Below, piece after piece: positions 45,415 through 53,509 of a stretch of DNA of 64,000 nt; positions within the stretch are counted from its first letter, which is position 1, and each line of letters opens with the position of its first letter. Position numbers and translations under genes: made by a program. Source of the DNA: JAKAXS01 sp965279065 (GTDB taxonomy: Bacteria; Pseudomonadota; Alphaproteobacteria; Rhizobiales; Hyphomicrobiaceae); NCBI GenBank assembly GCA_965279065.1, contig OZ257134.1, forward strand, positions 2,790,001 to 2,854,000, given 5' to 3'. The notes beneath the pieces were generated by a model. The model worked only from the letters and a program-made list of their open reading frames with translations. It had not been told where the DNA came from and ran no database searches.

Positions 45415-46725
45415 TCACTCTGCCGCTACGGAGGCGTAAGACTCGGATCTCGCGGCTGGCTGCCGGCCATCGCGCTCCATTTGCCGAATGGATACTTGCA
45501 TCCAGATCAGCGACCCGACGCAGATGGCGAACAGCAGCATGAAGCAACTGGTCCACAGGCCGGTCAGGTCATTGAGCGCGCCGAACGCGATCGGGAGAAC
45601 GAAGCCACCGAGGCCGCCGATCATGCCGACGAGACCGCCGACAGCGCCGACGTTGTTGGGGTAGTACGTCGGGATGTGTTTGTAGACGGCCGCCTTGCCC
45701 AGGCTCATGAAGAAGCCGAGAACGAAGATGATGACGATGAAGGCCACCGGTGCAATTTCGAAATGGAACGCGACGTCACCCTTGATGCCCTTCATGACCG
45801 AGTTCGTCGGCGGGAAAGAGAGCACAAGGGTGGCAATAGCCGAGACGCCAAACATCCAGTACATCACCGTACGCGCGCCGATGCGGTCCGAGAGGTAACC
45901 GCCGTAGGCACGAAAGATGCTGGCCGGAACCGAATAGGCTGCGCCGATCATGCCGGCCGCCGCCAGGCCGAAACCGTAGACGCCGATGAGATAGCGCGGT
46001 AGCCACAGTGCCAGGGCGACGAACGCGCCGAAAGCGAAGAAGTAGTAGAGCGCGAAGCGCCAGACGCGGATATCCTTCAACGGCGCCAGTTCAGCGATGA
46101 AGCTTTTGGGCTCGGCCCCCGTGATGCGCCGCTGCTTGATGACGGGGTCATCCGCCGTCGCGAACCAGAACACGGCCGCCATGACGACGAGCGCAGCCGC
46201 CCAGATGAACGCTACCGACTGCCAGCCCCAGGCGAGCAGCACGAAAGGTGCCACGAACTTCGTTACCGCCGCGCCGACGTTGCCTACGCCGAAGATGCCG
46301 AGCGCGGTGCCCTGCTTGCCGGCGGGATAGAAGCGCGACACGTACGCCACGCCGACGGCGAACGAGCCGCCCGCGATACCGACGCCCAGAGCCGCGACCA
46401 GCATCTGCGTGTAGGTGGTGGCAAAGCCGAGCAGCACGGTTGCAATCGCTGCCGTCAACATCGTCGCCGTGTAGACGAGGCGCCCGCCGAAACGGTCGGT
46501 CCAGATGCCGAGCACTAGGCGCACCAGCGAGCCCGTCAGGATCGGCGTGCCAACAAGCAGCCCGAACTGCGTCTCCGTCAGGCCCAGTTCATCCTTGATG
46601 CGCACGCCGATGATGGAGAAAATCGTCCACACAGCGAAGCACACCGTAAACGCGATTGTCGACATCCACAGCGCGCGCGATTGATCGGCGTCGTGCGAAG
46701 TACCCCATGCCTGCAGTCCCGTCAT
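45415..46725 (-). CDS. narK: NarK/NasA-type MFS nitrate/nitrite transporter
   Basis: The 436-residue protein has about 12 membrane segments and the nitrate-porter stretches GIAGGSFAVGVAYVSRFYP near residue 120 and GLVGMIGGLGGFVLPIAFG near 375. The start is MTGLQAWGTS at 46725, five bases after GGGAG. It imports nitrate or exports nitrite. It is the first gene of the nirB-nirD-nasA operon and lies behind a leader terminator with ANTAR-type hairpins. Confidence 0.92.
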   Translation of the reverse strand: MTGLQAWGTSHDADQSRALWMSTIAFTVCFAVWTIFSIIGVRIKDELGLTETQFGLLVGTPILTGSLVRLVLGIWTDRFGGRLVYTATMLTAAIATVLLGFATTYTQMLVAALGVGIAGGSFAVGVAYVSRFYPAGKQGTALGIFGVGNVGAAVTKFVAPFVLLAWGWQSVAFIWAAALVVMAAVFWFATADDPVIKQRRITGAEPKSFIAELAPLKDIRVWRFALYYFFAFGAFVALALWLPRYLIGVYGFGLAAAGMIGAAYSVPASIFRAYGGYLSDRIGARTVMYWMFGVSAIATLVLSFPPTNSVMKGIKGDVAFHFEIAPVAFIVIIFVLGFFMSLGKAAVYKHIPTYYPNNVGAVGGLVGMIGGLGGFVLPIAFGALNDLTGLWTSCFMLLFAICVGSLIWMQVSIRQMERDGRQPAARSESYASVAAE

Positions 46726-46767
46726 CTTTGCTCCCATTCGCGGCGTGCCGCGATCCCGACTGAAAAC

Positions 46768-46840
46768 AAAAAAGCTGCCGGCCAAGCCACCCAAGCCGCC
46801 GGAACATTCCCGGAGCGACGGTGACTTGATCGGCAGCTTT
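46768..46840 (-). terminator. Leader terminator of the narK-nirBD-nasA operon
   Basis: On the minus strand AAAGCTGCCG (46840-46831) pairs perfectly with CGGCAGCTTT (46780-46771), and ATCAAGTCACC pairs with most of GGTGGCTTGGC. An inner CCGG stem sits at the top, and a run of six T follows. It lies between the promoter and the narK start and would stop transcription unless prevented. Confidence 0.85.
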
Positions 46841-46864
46841 GCCTTCGCGCCCATCGTTGGGCGC
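46832..46864 (-). promoter_or_regulatory. Paired hexaloop hairpins, ANTAR-type NasT target
   Basis: On the minus strand, hairpin 1 (46864-46847) is GCGCCC, loop AACGAT, GGGCGC. Hairpin 2 (46843-46832) is GGC, loop AAAGCT, GCC. Both loops are six bases with A at position 1 and G at position 4, the signature of RNAs bound by ANTAR-domain regulators. Hairpin 2 uses the 5' arm of the terminator, so the two structures exclude each other. NasT is encoded next door. Confidence 0.8.
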
Positions 46865-46881
46865 TTTCGAAATCTATGAAA

Positions 46882-46896
46882 GCAGGATCTGTGCCA
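46882..46896 (-). promoter_or_regulatory. Sigma-54 type promoter of the nitrate operon
   Basis: On the minus strand TGGCAC-N6-TGC carries GG and GC exactly ten bases apart, as in the -24/-12 promoters used by RpoN. The predicted start is near 46870, a few bases before the first ANTAR-type hairpin. Confidence 0.7.
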
Positions 46897-47053
46897 AACT
46901 TAAGAATTCCACTTTAACGTTATAAATCATATAGATGCTACGAAGCAGCGGAATCGGATCAACTGCAGGCAAGGCCAAAGTCTCAGCAGTTTTTGTGTGC
47001 ATCGCACAATTTCTATGCAGCGATCAGCGGATCAATGCTCCGGACCGCCTCAA
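46897..47053. other. Upstream region of the nitrate operon promoter
   Basis: No gene is present between the narK promoter and the end of nasS. TGTGC-ATC-GCACA at 46996-47008 is a small dyad about 100 bases upstream of the sigma-54 promoter, where an NtrC-type enhancer would be expected. It does not match the NtrC consensus well. Confidence 0.4.
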
Positions 47054-48283
47054 CTAGAGGTCTCTTCGTTGCCGCGCGATGTATCCGTCGATTTCGTCAG
47101 GATCGAACCGGCCGCCGTCAAAGAAACCGTCAGGTCCCAAAGTCAGGCTAGCTCCTGCTGATCCAACCGGCGTCGCCGTTTGCAGCGCGCCTTCCACCTT
47201 CGCATTCGCGACGGGAAGGGCAATGCCGAGGGGCTTGAGCGCCGCCCGATAAAGGTCGGGCCGATACGTCTCGCGCGCGATGGCAACGTTGCCCGGCGTG
47301 TGCCGCACCTGCCCCCAACGCACCATTTGCGAATAGAACCACAGCGCGTGGCTCTTCCACGGGAATGTTGCGGCCTTCGCGAAGGGAATAAAGAAGTCGT
47401 CCACACACACAACAGTCGACCCATCGACCTTCAACAATCCGGACAGTGCCGGGAGCATCCAGTCTGCTGGGCGCGCAAGATAGCTCGGACCGGACAGGAT
47501 GTGCGCCAGCTCTGCGTGATTGCCCGGCTCGGCGCACCATTGGGCCGACAGGCATAGACACCGCAATAAGGACGCTAAGGCTTCAGGGTGCGCCTCGGCC
47601 CAACGCGCATCGGCACTGAGCACCTTTTCCGGACTCGACCGCCAGATGGCAGCCTTCACCGTTGCAATGTGGCCGTGGCCGAGACGTGCGCAGGCCGTGT
47701 TCCACGGTTCACCCACGCACAGACCATCGATGTTCCCGCTCGCCAATGCGTCGGGCATCAGCGGCGGTGGCACGATGACGATCTCGACGTCGCGTGCCGG
47801 ATCGATGCCACAGGCTGCCAGCCAGTATCGCAGTTCGTAGTTGTGACCCGAATGCGGGTGAACGACCGCGAACCGAAGCAGCGGCTTGCCGTTCGCTACG
47901 CGCTCCGCCACGACCGACTTCAGCGCCCGGCCAGTACGCGTGGGATCGAGATCTGACTTGGCTCCCTGGCCCGCCATCGATTGCCAAATGGCACCCGACA
48001 CGGTGACCGCATTGCCGCCGAGCCCCAACGCCATCGGCGCAATCGTCGGCGCAGCCAGCGGCGTCAGTCCGAGATTGCACGCGATCGGCATCGGGGCCAG
48101 CGCGTGCGCCACCTGAAAGTGCCCGACGGCCAAGCGATCTCGAATATTGGCCCATGAGGTTTCCCGAACAAGCGTGAGGTCAACTCCTTGCGCCGCAGCA
48201 AAGCCCTTCTCCCTCGCCGAAACGAGAACTGCGGCGTCCAACAGCATCATGAAGCCGGCCGTGATCTGATGCCTGTCGGCCAT
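47054..48283 (-). CDS. nasS: NasS, nitrate/nitrite-sensing partner of NasT
   Basis: The 409-residue protein resembles the NrtA-type nitrate-binding protein (AAAQGVDLTLVRETSWANIR, GGNAVTVSGAIW, HPHSGHNYELRYWLAACG, LCVGEPWN) but has no signal peptide, which is the mark of cytoplasmic NasS. NasS holds NasT inactive and releases it when nitrate or nitrite is bound. It starts two bases after the nasT stop. Confidence 0.92.
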   Translation of the reverse strand: MADRHQITAGFMMLLDAAVLVSAREKGFAAAQGVDLTLVRETSWANIRDRLAVGHFQVAHALAPMPIACNLGLTPLAAPTIAPMALGLGGNAVTVSGAIWQSMAGQGAKSDLDPTRTGRALKSVVAERVANGKPLLRFAVVHPHSGHNYELRYWLAACGIDPARDVEIVIVPPPLMPDALASGNIDGLCVGEPWNTACARLGHGHIATVKAAIWRSSPEKVLSADARWAEAHPEALASLLRCLCLSAQWCAEPGNHAELAHILSGPSYLARPADWMLPALSGLLKVDGSTVVCVDDFFIPFAKAATFPWKSHALWFYSQMVRWGQVRHTPGNVAIARETYRPDLYRAALKPLGIALPVANAKVEGALQTATPVGSAGASLTLGPDGFFDGGRFDPDEIDGYIARQRRDL

Positions 48284-48285
48284 GA

Positions 48286-48948
48286 TCAGTCCTCCTCCGG
48301 CGGCGCGAGCAATCCTGCAGCGGTTATGAGGCTTTCGGCGATCTCAGATATCTTTCGGTTCTGGTTCATCGCCGTCTTACGCAAGAGCGCGTAGGCGTTC
48401 GGTTCCGACAGTCCGCGTGTCTTCATCAGAATGCCTTTGGCGCGATCGATCACCTTCCGGCTTTCCAGCTCCGAGCGGACGTCGTCGAGCTCCCGCGCCA
48501 TCTTGGAGAACGCATTGAAACGGCTGATCGCCATGTCCAGGATCGGCTTCACCCGCTCCTGCTTGAGGCCGTCAACCACGTAGGCCGAGACGCCGGCATC
48601 CACAGCTGCCTCGATGGAGGCCTGGTCGGACTGATCGACAAACATGGCGATGGGCCGCTTTACCACTCGCGAGAGCTGGAACATGTTTTCCAGCATGTCG
48701 CGGTTTGGGTTACCGAGGTCGATCACGATCACGTCCGGCTCCAGCTCGGCGATCCGCCGCGCTATCCCCGTCACGTCGTGCACGACCGTCAGCCGGTCGT
48801 AGCCAGCCTCCCGCAGCCCGGCTTCGATCACCGAAGCACGAATGCGGTTCTCGTCGATGATGAGTATCGATAACAGGACGGTTTGCGCCTCATGCCTGGG
48901 ATGCACAGTTTCAGTGACTGCGCTCTTAATCCCTACCGCGCCTCTCAT
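48286..48948 (-). CDS. nasT: NasT, ANTAR-domain transcription antiterminator
   Basis: The protein has an N-terminal receiver-like domain (LLSILIIDENRIRASVIEAG, DVIVIDLGNPNRDML, VSAYVVDG) and a C-terminal ANTAR domain with the diagnostic AKGILMKTRGLSEPNAYALL. The start is uncertain. The conserved part begins near 48870; ATG 48948 and a GTG near 48906 are both possible and neither has a strong ribosome site. Free NasT binds paired hexaloop RNA hairpins and prevents terminator formation. Its likely target is the leader at 46768-46864. Confidence 0.88.
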   Translation of the reverse strand: MRGAVGIKSAVTETVHPRHEAQTVLLSILIIDENRIRASVIEAGLREAGYDRLTVVHDVTGIARRIAELEPDVIVIDLGNPNRDMLENMFQLSRVVKRPIAMFVDQSDQASIEAAVDAGVSAYVVDGLKQERVKPILDMAISRFNAFSKMARELDDVRSELESRKVIDRAKGILMKTRGLSEPNAYALLRKTAMNQNRKISEIAESLITAAGLLAPPEED

Positions 48949-49074
48949 CAAGCCTGAGCGTGACCTTGTAGTCGCGTTTCGCGCGCCAAGAGAAGGATGT
49001 AGGATCGTCAACCTCGACAGCTCAACTCGAGCCGCACTTTCCGGCCCGTTATCAAGGAGAAGGGGAACGCGCCA

Positions 49075-49482
49075 ATGAAATTCGAAACACGCGAAGACCT
49101 CCTGAAAGTCGCGCTCATGCTGTTCGGCGTGATCTTCTTTCTTGTCTACCCGCTTGGGCTGGTGTGGCCCGCGGGCTGGGTGTGGCACGGCGGCGAGGGG
49201 TTGTACTACCTGCAGATGATTTGCGGGATTTACGCTGTGCTAGGCGTTTTCCTGATCGCCGCCTCGCGGAACCCCTCCGCCTATCGCAGTGTGATCTCAT
49301 TCACGATTTGGTCGAGCGTCGTGCACGCCGGCATAATGGCCGTTCAGGCGATCGGCGACAGCAGCGAACACGGACACCTCGTTGGTGATGTGCCCGCGTT
49401 GCTGGTTGTCGCCCTAGTGCTATGGGTGTTGTCTCCGGAATCGCGATCTCCGGTGCAGACGCGTCATGCCGACGCACGCTGA
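49075..49482 (+). CDS. Four-helix membrane protein of unknown function
   Basis: The 135-residue product has four hydrophobic segments (about residues 12-35, 45-63, 75-93 and 105-120) and probably belongs to the DUF6632 group, recalled from its length and pattern. AAGGAGAAGGGG precedes ATG 49075. It is divergent from nasT and has no obvious link to it. Confidence 0.6.
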   Translation: MKFETREDLLKVALMLFGVIFFLVYPLGLVWPAGWVWHGGEGLYYLQMICGIYAVLGVFLIAASRNPSAYRSVISFTIWSSVVHAGIMAVQAIGDSSEHGHLVGDVPALLVVALVLWVLSPESRSPVQTRHADAR

Positions 49483-49611
49483 CAGCAGGCGGCTGGCGCG
49501 CCCCTTTTCCTAGTCGGTGTGTCTGACGTGACGGCTGCATTGCCTCACAAGCAGACCTCGTTCGGCGACCATTTGGCGGCGCCAACCGCGATCGGCATCC
49601 TCCGTTCCTCA

Positions 49612-50085
49612 CTAGCCGCGTCGTGCCGCCTCTATCGCAGCGACGTCGATCTTCCCCATGTCCATCATTGCGACGAACGCTCTCTTAGCCTGTTCGCCAC
49701 CGGCAGCCAGTGCTTCGGTCAGGACACGCGGCGTGATTTGCCAGGACACGCCCCACTTGTCCTTGCACCAGCCACACGCGCTTTCCTGTCCGCCGTTACC
49801 GACGATTGCATTCCAGTACCGGTCGGTCTCTTGCTGGTCGTCGGTGGCGATCTGAAACGAGAAGGCGTTGCTGTGCGTGCATCCAGGACCGCCGTTCAAC
49901 CCGATGCACGGGACGCCGGCGACAGTGAATTCCACGACCAGCACATCTCCCTCTTTTCCGGATGGATAGTCACTTGGCGCGCGCATGACGGCACCTACCG
50001 AGCTGTCGGGAAACGTGGCGGCGTAGAAGCGGGCAGCGGCTTCCGCCTCCTTATCGTACCACACGCAGATGGTGTTCTTGGCCAT
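49612..50085 (-). CDS. VOC-family protein (PhnB-like)
   Basis: The 157-residue protein matches the PhnB-like branch of the vicinal-oxygen-chelate superfamily, with the start CVWYDKEAEAAARFYAATFP and later KWGVSWQITPRVL and AFVAMMDMGKIDVAAIEAA. Members bind small ligands; most are functionally uncharacterised despite names such as demethylubiquinone methyltransferase. GAGAGG precedes the start. Confidence 0.85.
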   Translation of the reverse strand: MAKNTICVWYDKEAEAAARFYAATFPDSSVGAVMRAPSDYPSGKEGDVLVVEFTVAGVPCIGLNGGPGCTHSNAFSFQIATDDQQETDRYWNAIVGNGGQESACGWCKDKWGVSWQITPRVLTEALAAGGEQAKRAFVAMMDMGKIDVAAIEAARRG

Positions 50086-50285
50086 TGCTCATCCTCTCGC
50101 TTTGCAATTCGTCCAGAGTGGAACTCTTGCCGGCCGGCGCCAGTTCATGATGCACGTGAATGGCAAGGAATTGATGGCCGCGTCGCGTCCGCCTAGCCCC
50201 GCGCCGATGCCATCGCCAAATGCACCACCACTCCGGGACTTAGCACCCCGCATCCCCTAGAAGGAGCGACAGCCGGACCGCCTCG

Positions 50286-51266
50286 TCAGCCGTCTTTTCC
50301 GTCGACCCGCGGCCAGCGCGACGCTTCGAGCTTGGGATAGAGATGCATCACCGACCGCTCATACTCGTAGCGCGCCAATGCGATCGTCTCTGTCCACTCC
50401 GGCAACGGCAACGCCGTTGTCTCCGCGATGTCCAGCCCCCTGTCGAACGCGTCTTTGATCTGCGGCTCGATAGTTTCCAGCCAGCGTCGCGTCTGCACGA
50501 TGCCGCGTTCGCCAGGCTCGGCGGGACCGTGGCCGGGAACGAGCAGTCCATGCGGGATACCGCCCAACGTTGCCAGGGTGATCCGCCATCGCTCGATATC
50601 GGCGTGTGGCGTCGTCGGCGCGCGATCCAGGAACACCAGATCACCGGCAAACAGAACGCCGCTGGTCTCGTCGAAAATGGCGACGTCGCTGTCCGTATGG
50701 CCGCGCATCAGGAGCGGGCGCAACCGACGATCGCCGAAGTCTTCCGGTTCCCCCGACAGCACATGACCCGGCTGCCTCGGTTCCGTACCGCGCATCCAGT
50801 CGCCCGCCGCGAAATACATGGAATCGGCAAAGGCCGCGCCCATGGTCTTGATTCCGTCGATGACGCCCTGGCTCGACGCGACGACGTCTGGTGCGAACGC
50901 TTGATTGCCGAACATGTGGTCTGGATGAAAGTGCGTGATGTAGACGCGCGCGATCTCTTTCTTCGTCAACGCGCGAGCAAGCGCCGCCAGCGCCTCTCCG
51001 TAGCGCAACGACGGCCCGGTATCGATGATTACAGCGCCAGCATCCGTATCGAGAATGGCGCTGTTGGCGATCGCCCCGCCATTGCTCCTGGTGATGGCTT
51101 CCTGCGCGCCGGCAACGAGCCAGATGCCGTCAACGATAGGCTTCGGCTTCAGATCGTAGGTCAACGGCGAGGCTTCGAGCCCGAACGCGGCGACGTACGG
51201 TGCTACCGCCGTTCCGGCAATCGCAGCCAGTGCCTGGCGCCGCGAGAATTCCGTACGATATCGCAT
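50286..51266 (-). CDS. PQQ-associated zinc metallohydrolase (MBL fold)
   Basis: The 326-residue protein has a Tat-like N-terminus (EFSRRQALAAIAG) and metallo-beta-lactamase ligands THFHPDHMFGN near residue 110, RGHTDSD, FAGDLVF and VPGHGP. It matches the group named quinoprotein relay system zinc metallohydrolase, found with PQQ-dependent dehydrogenases. The gene starts immediately after the stop of the SoxYZ-like carrier (TGA then ATG), so the two form an operon. No PQQ dehydrogenase is in the window. Confidence 0.82.
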   Translation of the reverse strand: MRYRTEFSRRQALAAIAGTAVAPYVAAFGLEASPLTYDLKPKPIVDGIWLVAGAQEAITRSNGGAIANSAILDTDAGAVIIDTGPSLRYGEALAALARALTKKEIARVYITHFHPDHMFGNQAFAPDVVASSQGVIDGIKTMGAAFADSMYFAAGDWMRGTEPRQPGHVLSGEPEDFGDRRLRPLLMRGHTDSDVAIFDETSGVLFAGDLVFLDRAPTTPHADIERWRITLATLGGIPHGLLVPGHGPAEPGERGIVQTRRWLETIEPQIKDAFDRGLDIAETTALPLPEWTETIALARYEYERSVMHLYPKLEASRWPRVDGKDG

Positions 51267-52046
51267 TCAACTCTGGCCACCGGCCGGCATACTCGAACGA
51301 TATATGCCACCGTTGTTGTCGCGACCTTCCACGTCCACATGCGTATCCGCCAGCGGCAGGCGCAACATCAGTGTGACGGTCGGATCCTCACTGACCGGCT
51401 CGAACATCTCCAGTGTCGCGAGTGGATCGCCTGAGACAGACCGCATCTGCAGTTTCTCGATGAAATAGGCCGGATCGTTGTTGCGGGCGAGGCCGGTGTC
51501 CATAGGATGGCGAATACGCAACCGCACGCGCGCCGAACCGTCCGGCTGGCGAAACACCTTGCCGTGCGTCTGCCCTACCGTCGTCGACCAGTCGGCATCG
51601 CCACGCGCCAGCGCAGGTGCCGAGCAGCCGCCACCCGCAGCGGACAGATACGCGCCGCCGACATGCCAGACGCCGTCCTCGGTCTGCGCCGCAGCCCGAA
51701 CCGGAGTGCCTTGCTCGACCTTCATGCGAAAGGCGACGTAGGCCGCCGCCTTGTCCGGCGACAGCGTCAGCACATGCTGGATCGGATTGAGGTCGGCGAC
51801 GACCACAAGCTTCTTCACGCCTTGCAGGGCACGGGCATCCGCCGTGATCGGCACCTGTGCCTGGTTCTCCACGATGGAGGGCACACTCACCTTGACCCGA
51901 TCGTCGAACACGACCGGAGCATCGCCGAAATACTTGGATTGAACCGATGCCCACACCGGCGACTCGAGCGGATCTTTTGCCGGTTCGGCGGCAATCGCGG
52001 CCCCCGCGGACACGAGGCAGAGTACGAACGGCAGCAATCGGCGCAT
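51267..52046 (-). CDS. Quinoprotein-associated SoxYZ-like carrier
   Basis: The 259-residue protein has a signal peptide (MRRLLPFVLCLVSAGAAIAA). A SoxY-like half follows with the conserved GGCSAP-type carrier tail (YLSAAGGGCSAPALARG near residue 135) and a SoxZ-like half (RLRIRHPMDTGLARN, FIEKLQMRSVSGDPLATLEM). Fused SoxYZ carriers of this kind accompany PQQ-dependent methanol and ethanol dehydrogenases. AGGAG lies seven bases upstream of the start. Confidence 0.85.
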   Translation of the reverse strand: MRRLLPFVLCLVSAGAAIAAEPAKDPLESPVWASVQSKYFGDAPVVFDDRVKVSVPSIVENQAQVPITADARALQGVKKLVVVADLNPIQHVLTLSPDKAAAYVAFRMKVEQGTPVRAAAQTEDGVWHVGGAYLSAAGGGCSAPALARGDADWSTTVGQTHGKVFRQPDGSARVRLRIRHPMDTGLARNNDPAYFIEKLQMRSVSGDPLATLEMFEPVSEDPTVTLMLRLPLADTHVDVEGRDNNGGIYRSSMPAGGQS

Positions 52047-52194
52047 CGATTCAACTCCTAGCCGCGGTGTCCCGGCACAGTCTTGGCAGGCAAGCTACCG
52101 CAGGAGGTAGCGAAGCGATATAGTACTCCAGAATAGGAAAATATCTCCTGCAACTCACTAACCGTGTCGCCGTGGTCGACACTGCGACCATGCC

Positions 52195-52902
52195 GTGTCT
52201 AGTAATCTCCTCGTCGGCCAACGCGTCTGCATCGGCAGCCAACTCGGAGGAGAACTACTGTCCACCGCCAACGGAACATCGAGCGACGTCACGGTTGGCC
52301 GCTCTCGTCGGGGCGCGGCCCTGCGTCCCATCAAGCGCTGCCTGCTTGGCACATTGGCGGTCTGGCTCGCCGTTGCCTTGCCGCCACTGGCATTCGCCGG
52401 CGAAGGTGGGCCAGCCGACTTCGATGCGGCAACGGGCTACCGCATCGCACGCTACCGGTCGCCTGTGCCGGCCGAGGTCCCCGGCGGCAAGCGTGTCGGC
52501 ATCGACGAAATCGATGGGCTGCTAGGGGACCGCAAAGCCATCCTGCTCGACGTCATGCCCTCGGAGGGCGCAGGCCTCATCGCTGAGACGGGCGAGTGGG
52601 CCACGAAGCGGCATGAGAACATTCCCGGCTCAACCTGGCTGCCCGACGTCGGCCGCGGCCGCATCGACGCCCGGCTCACACGCTATCTGATCGACAACCT
52701 CGACCGCCTGACGGACGGCGACAAGACGCGCGCAATCATCGTCTATTGCCAGTCGGATTGCTGGATGGGATGGAATGCCGTGCAGCGGATTGCCGCCCTC
52801 GGTTTCACCTCCCTCTACTGGTACCCGGACGGCATTGATGGCTGGCGCGACTGGGACCGAACCTTCGCACCGGCAATTCCAATTCCAGCGCGCCCAGACT
52901 AA
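52195..52902 (+). CDS. PQQ-associated CXXCW-motif rhodanese-like protein
   Basis: The 235-residue product contains a signal-like hydrophobic stretch (RCLLGTLAVWLAVALPPLAF) near residues 48-67, a rhodanese-like fold and YCQSDCWMGWNAVQRI near residue 185. This matches the family named PQQ-dependent catabolism-associated CXXCW motif protein. The GTG start at 52195 is uncertain and the true start is probably nearer the signal stretch. It is divergent from the SoxYZ-like operon and shares its promoter region. Confidence 0.8.
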   Translation: MSSNLLVGQRVCIGSQLGGELLSTANGTSSDVTVGRSRRGAALRPIKRCLLGTLAVWLAVALPPLAFAGEGGPADFDAATGYRIARYRSPVPAEVPGGKRVGIDEIDGLLGDRKAILLDVMPSEGAGLIAETGEWATKRHENIPGSTWLPDVGRGRIDARLTRYLIDNLDRLTDGDKTRAIIVYCQSDCWMGWNAVQRIAALGFTSLYWYPDGIDGWRDWDRTFAPAIPIPARPD

Positions 52903-52983
52903 TGCCGCCGAAAGCCATGAGCTGTAGTTGCCTGACGCTTTTTCGTGGTAGGTGGTCTCCAGGATACGGATGGGACCACGCCG

Positions 52984-53406
52984 ATGATCGAAGAAGCCGC
53001 GCTGCTCAAAGCCATCGTCAACACGCGCCAGCAGATCGACTTTCTCTGGCAATTCTTCGTCAGCGTGGAGATCGCGATCTTCGCACTGCTGTTCATCTAC
53101 GACAGCGTCGTGGAGAACATGAACTTTGTCGCCAAAGTTATGGCCGCCGCAGGCGTTGCGCTGTTCTGCTGGATCAACGGCAACGCGATCAGCAACACAT
53201 ACTTGCTGCTCGATGCCATGATCAATCAGTACGCCGTCTGGTATGGCAAGCCGAGCCGCTTCGATCCCGCCTTCCTGGAGCACTTCGTCAAGGTGAACTA
53301 TGCGGATCGGCCGCAGCTCGTGCTGGTGACGCACTCGCTATCGCTGGCGATCGTTGTTCTGGCCCTATTCTGGCGGCGCTTCATCCAAACAAAGCAGCCA
53401 GCATAA
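52984..53406 (+). CDS. Small membrane protein of unknown function
   Basis: The 140-residue product starts MIEEAALLKAIVNTRQQIDF and has membrane segments at about residues 22-40, 50-70 and 110-128. No family is recognised. It follows the CXXCW gene by 80 bases and precedes the secretion locus; a role in either is not shown. Confidence 0.6.
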   Translation: MIEEAALLKAIVNTRQQIDFLWQFFVSVEIAIFALLFIYDSVVENMNFVAKVMAAAGVALFCWINGNAISNTYLLLDAMINQYAVWYGKPSRFDPAFLEHFVKVNYADRPQLVLVTHSLSLAIVVLALFWRRFIQTKQPA

Positions 53407-53509
53407 GACCGCACCGCGAAGCAGCCGGTAACCACGTCGCGCAAATGCCTGCGACGCTCGTCCTCTGTGCTACACTGCATGTGGCTCCGGCATCGAGCGG
53501 ATTGGTGGA

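Noticed and set aside
44465..45439. A plus-strand open frame of about 324 codons opposite nirB
   Set aside because: It is antisense to conserved FAD/NAD-binding sequence of NirB, rich in His and Arg and without any domain.
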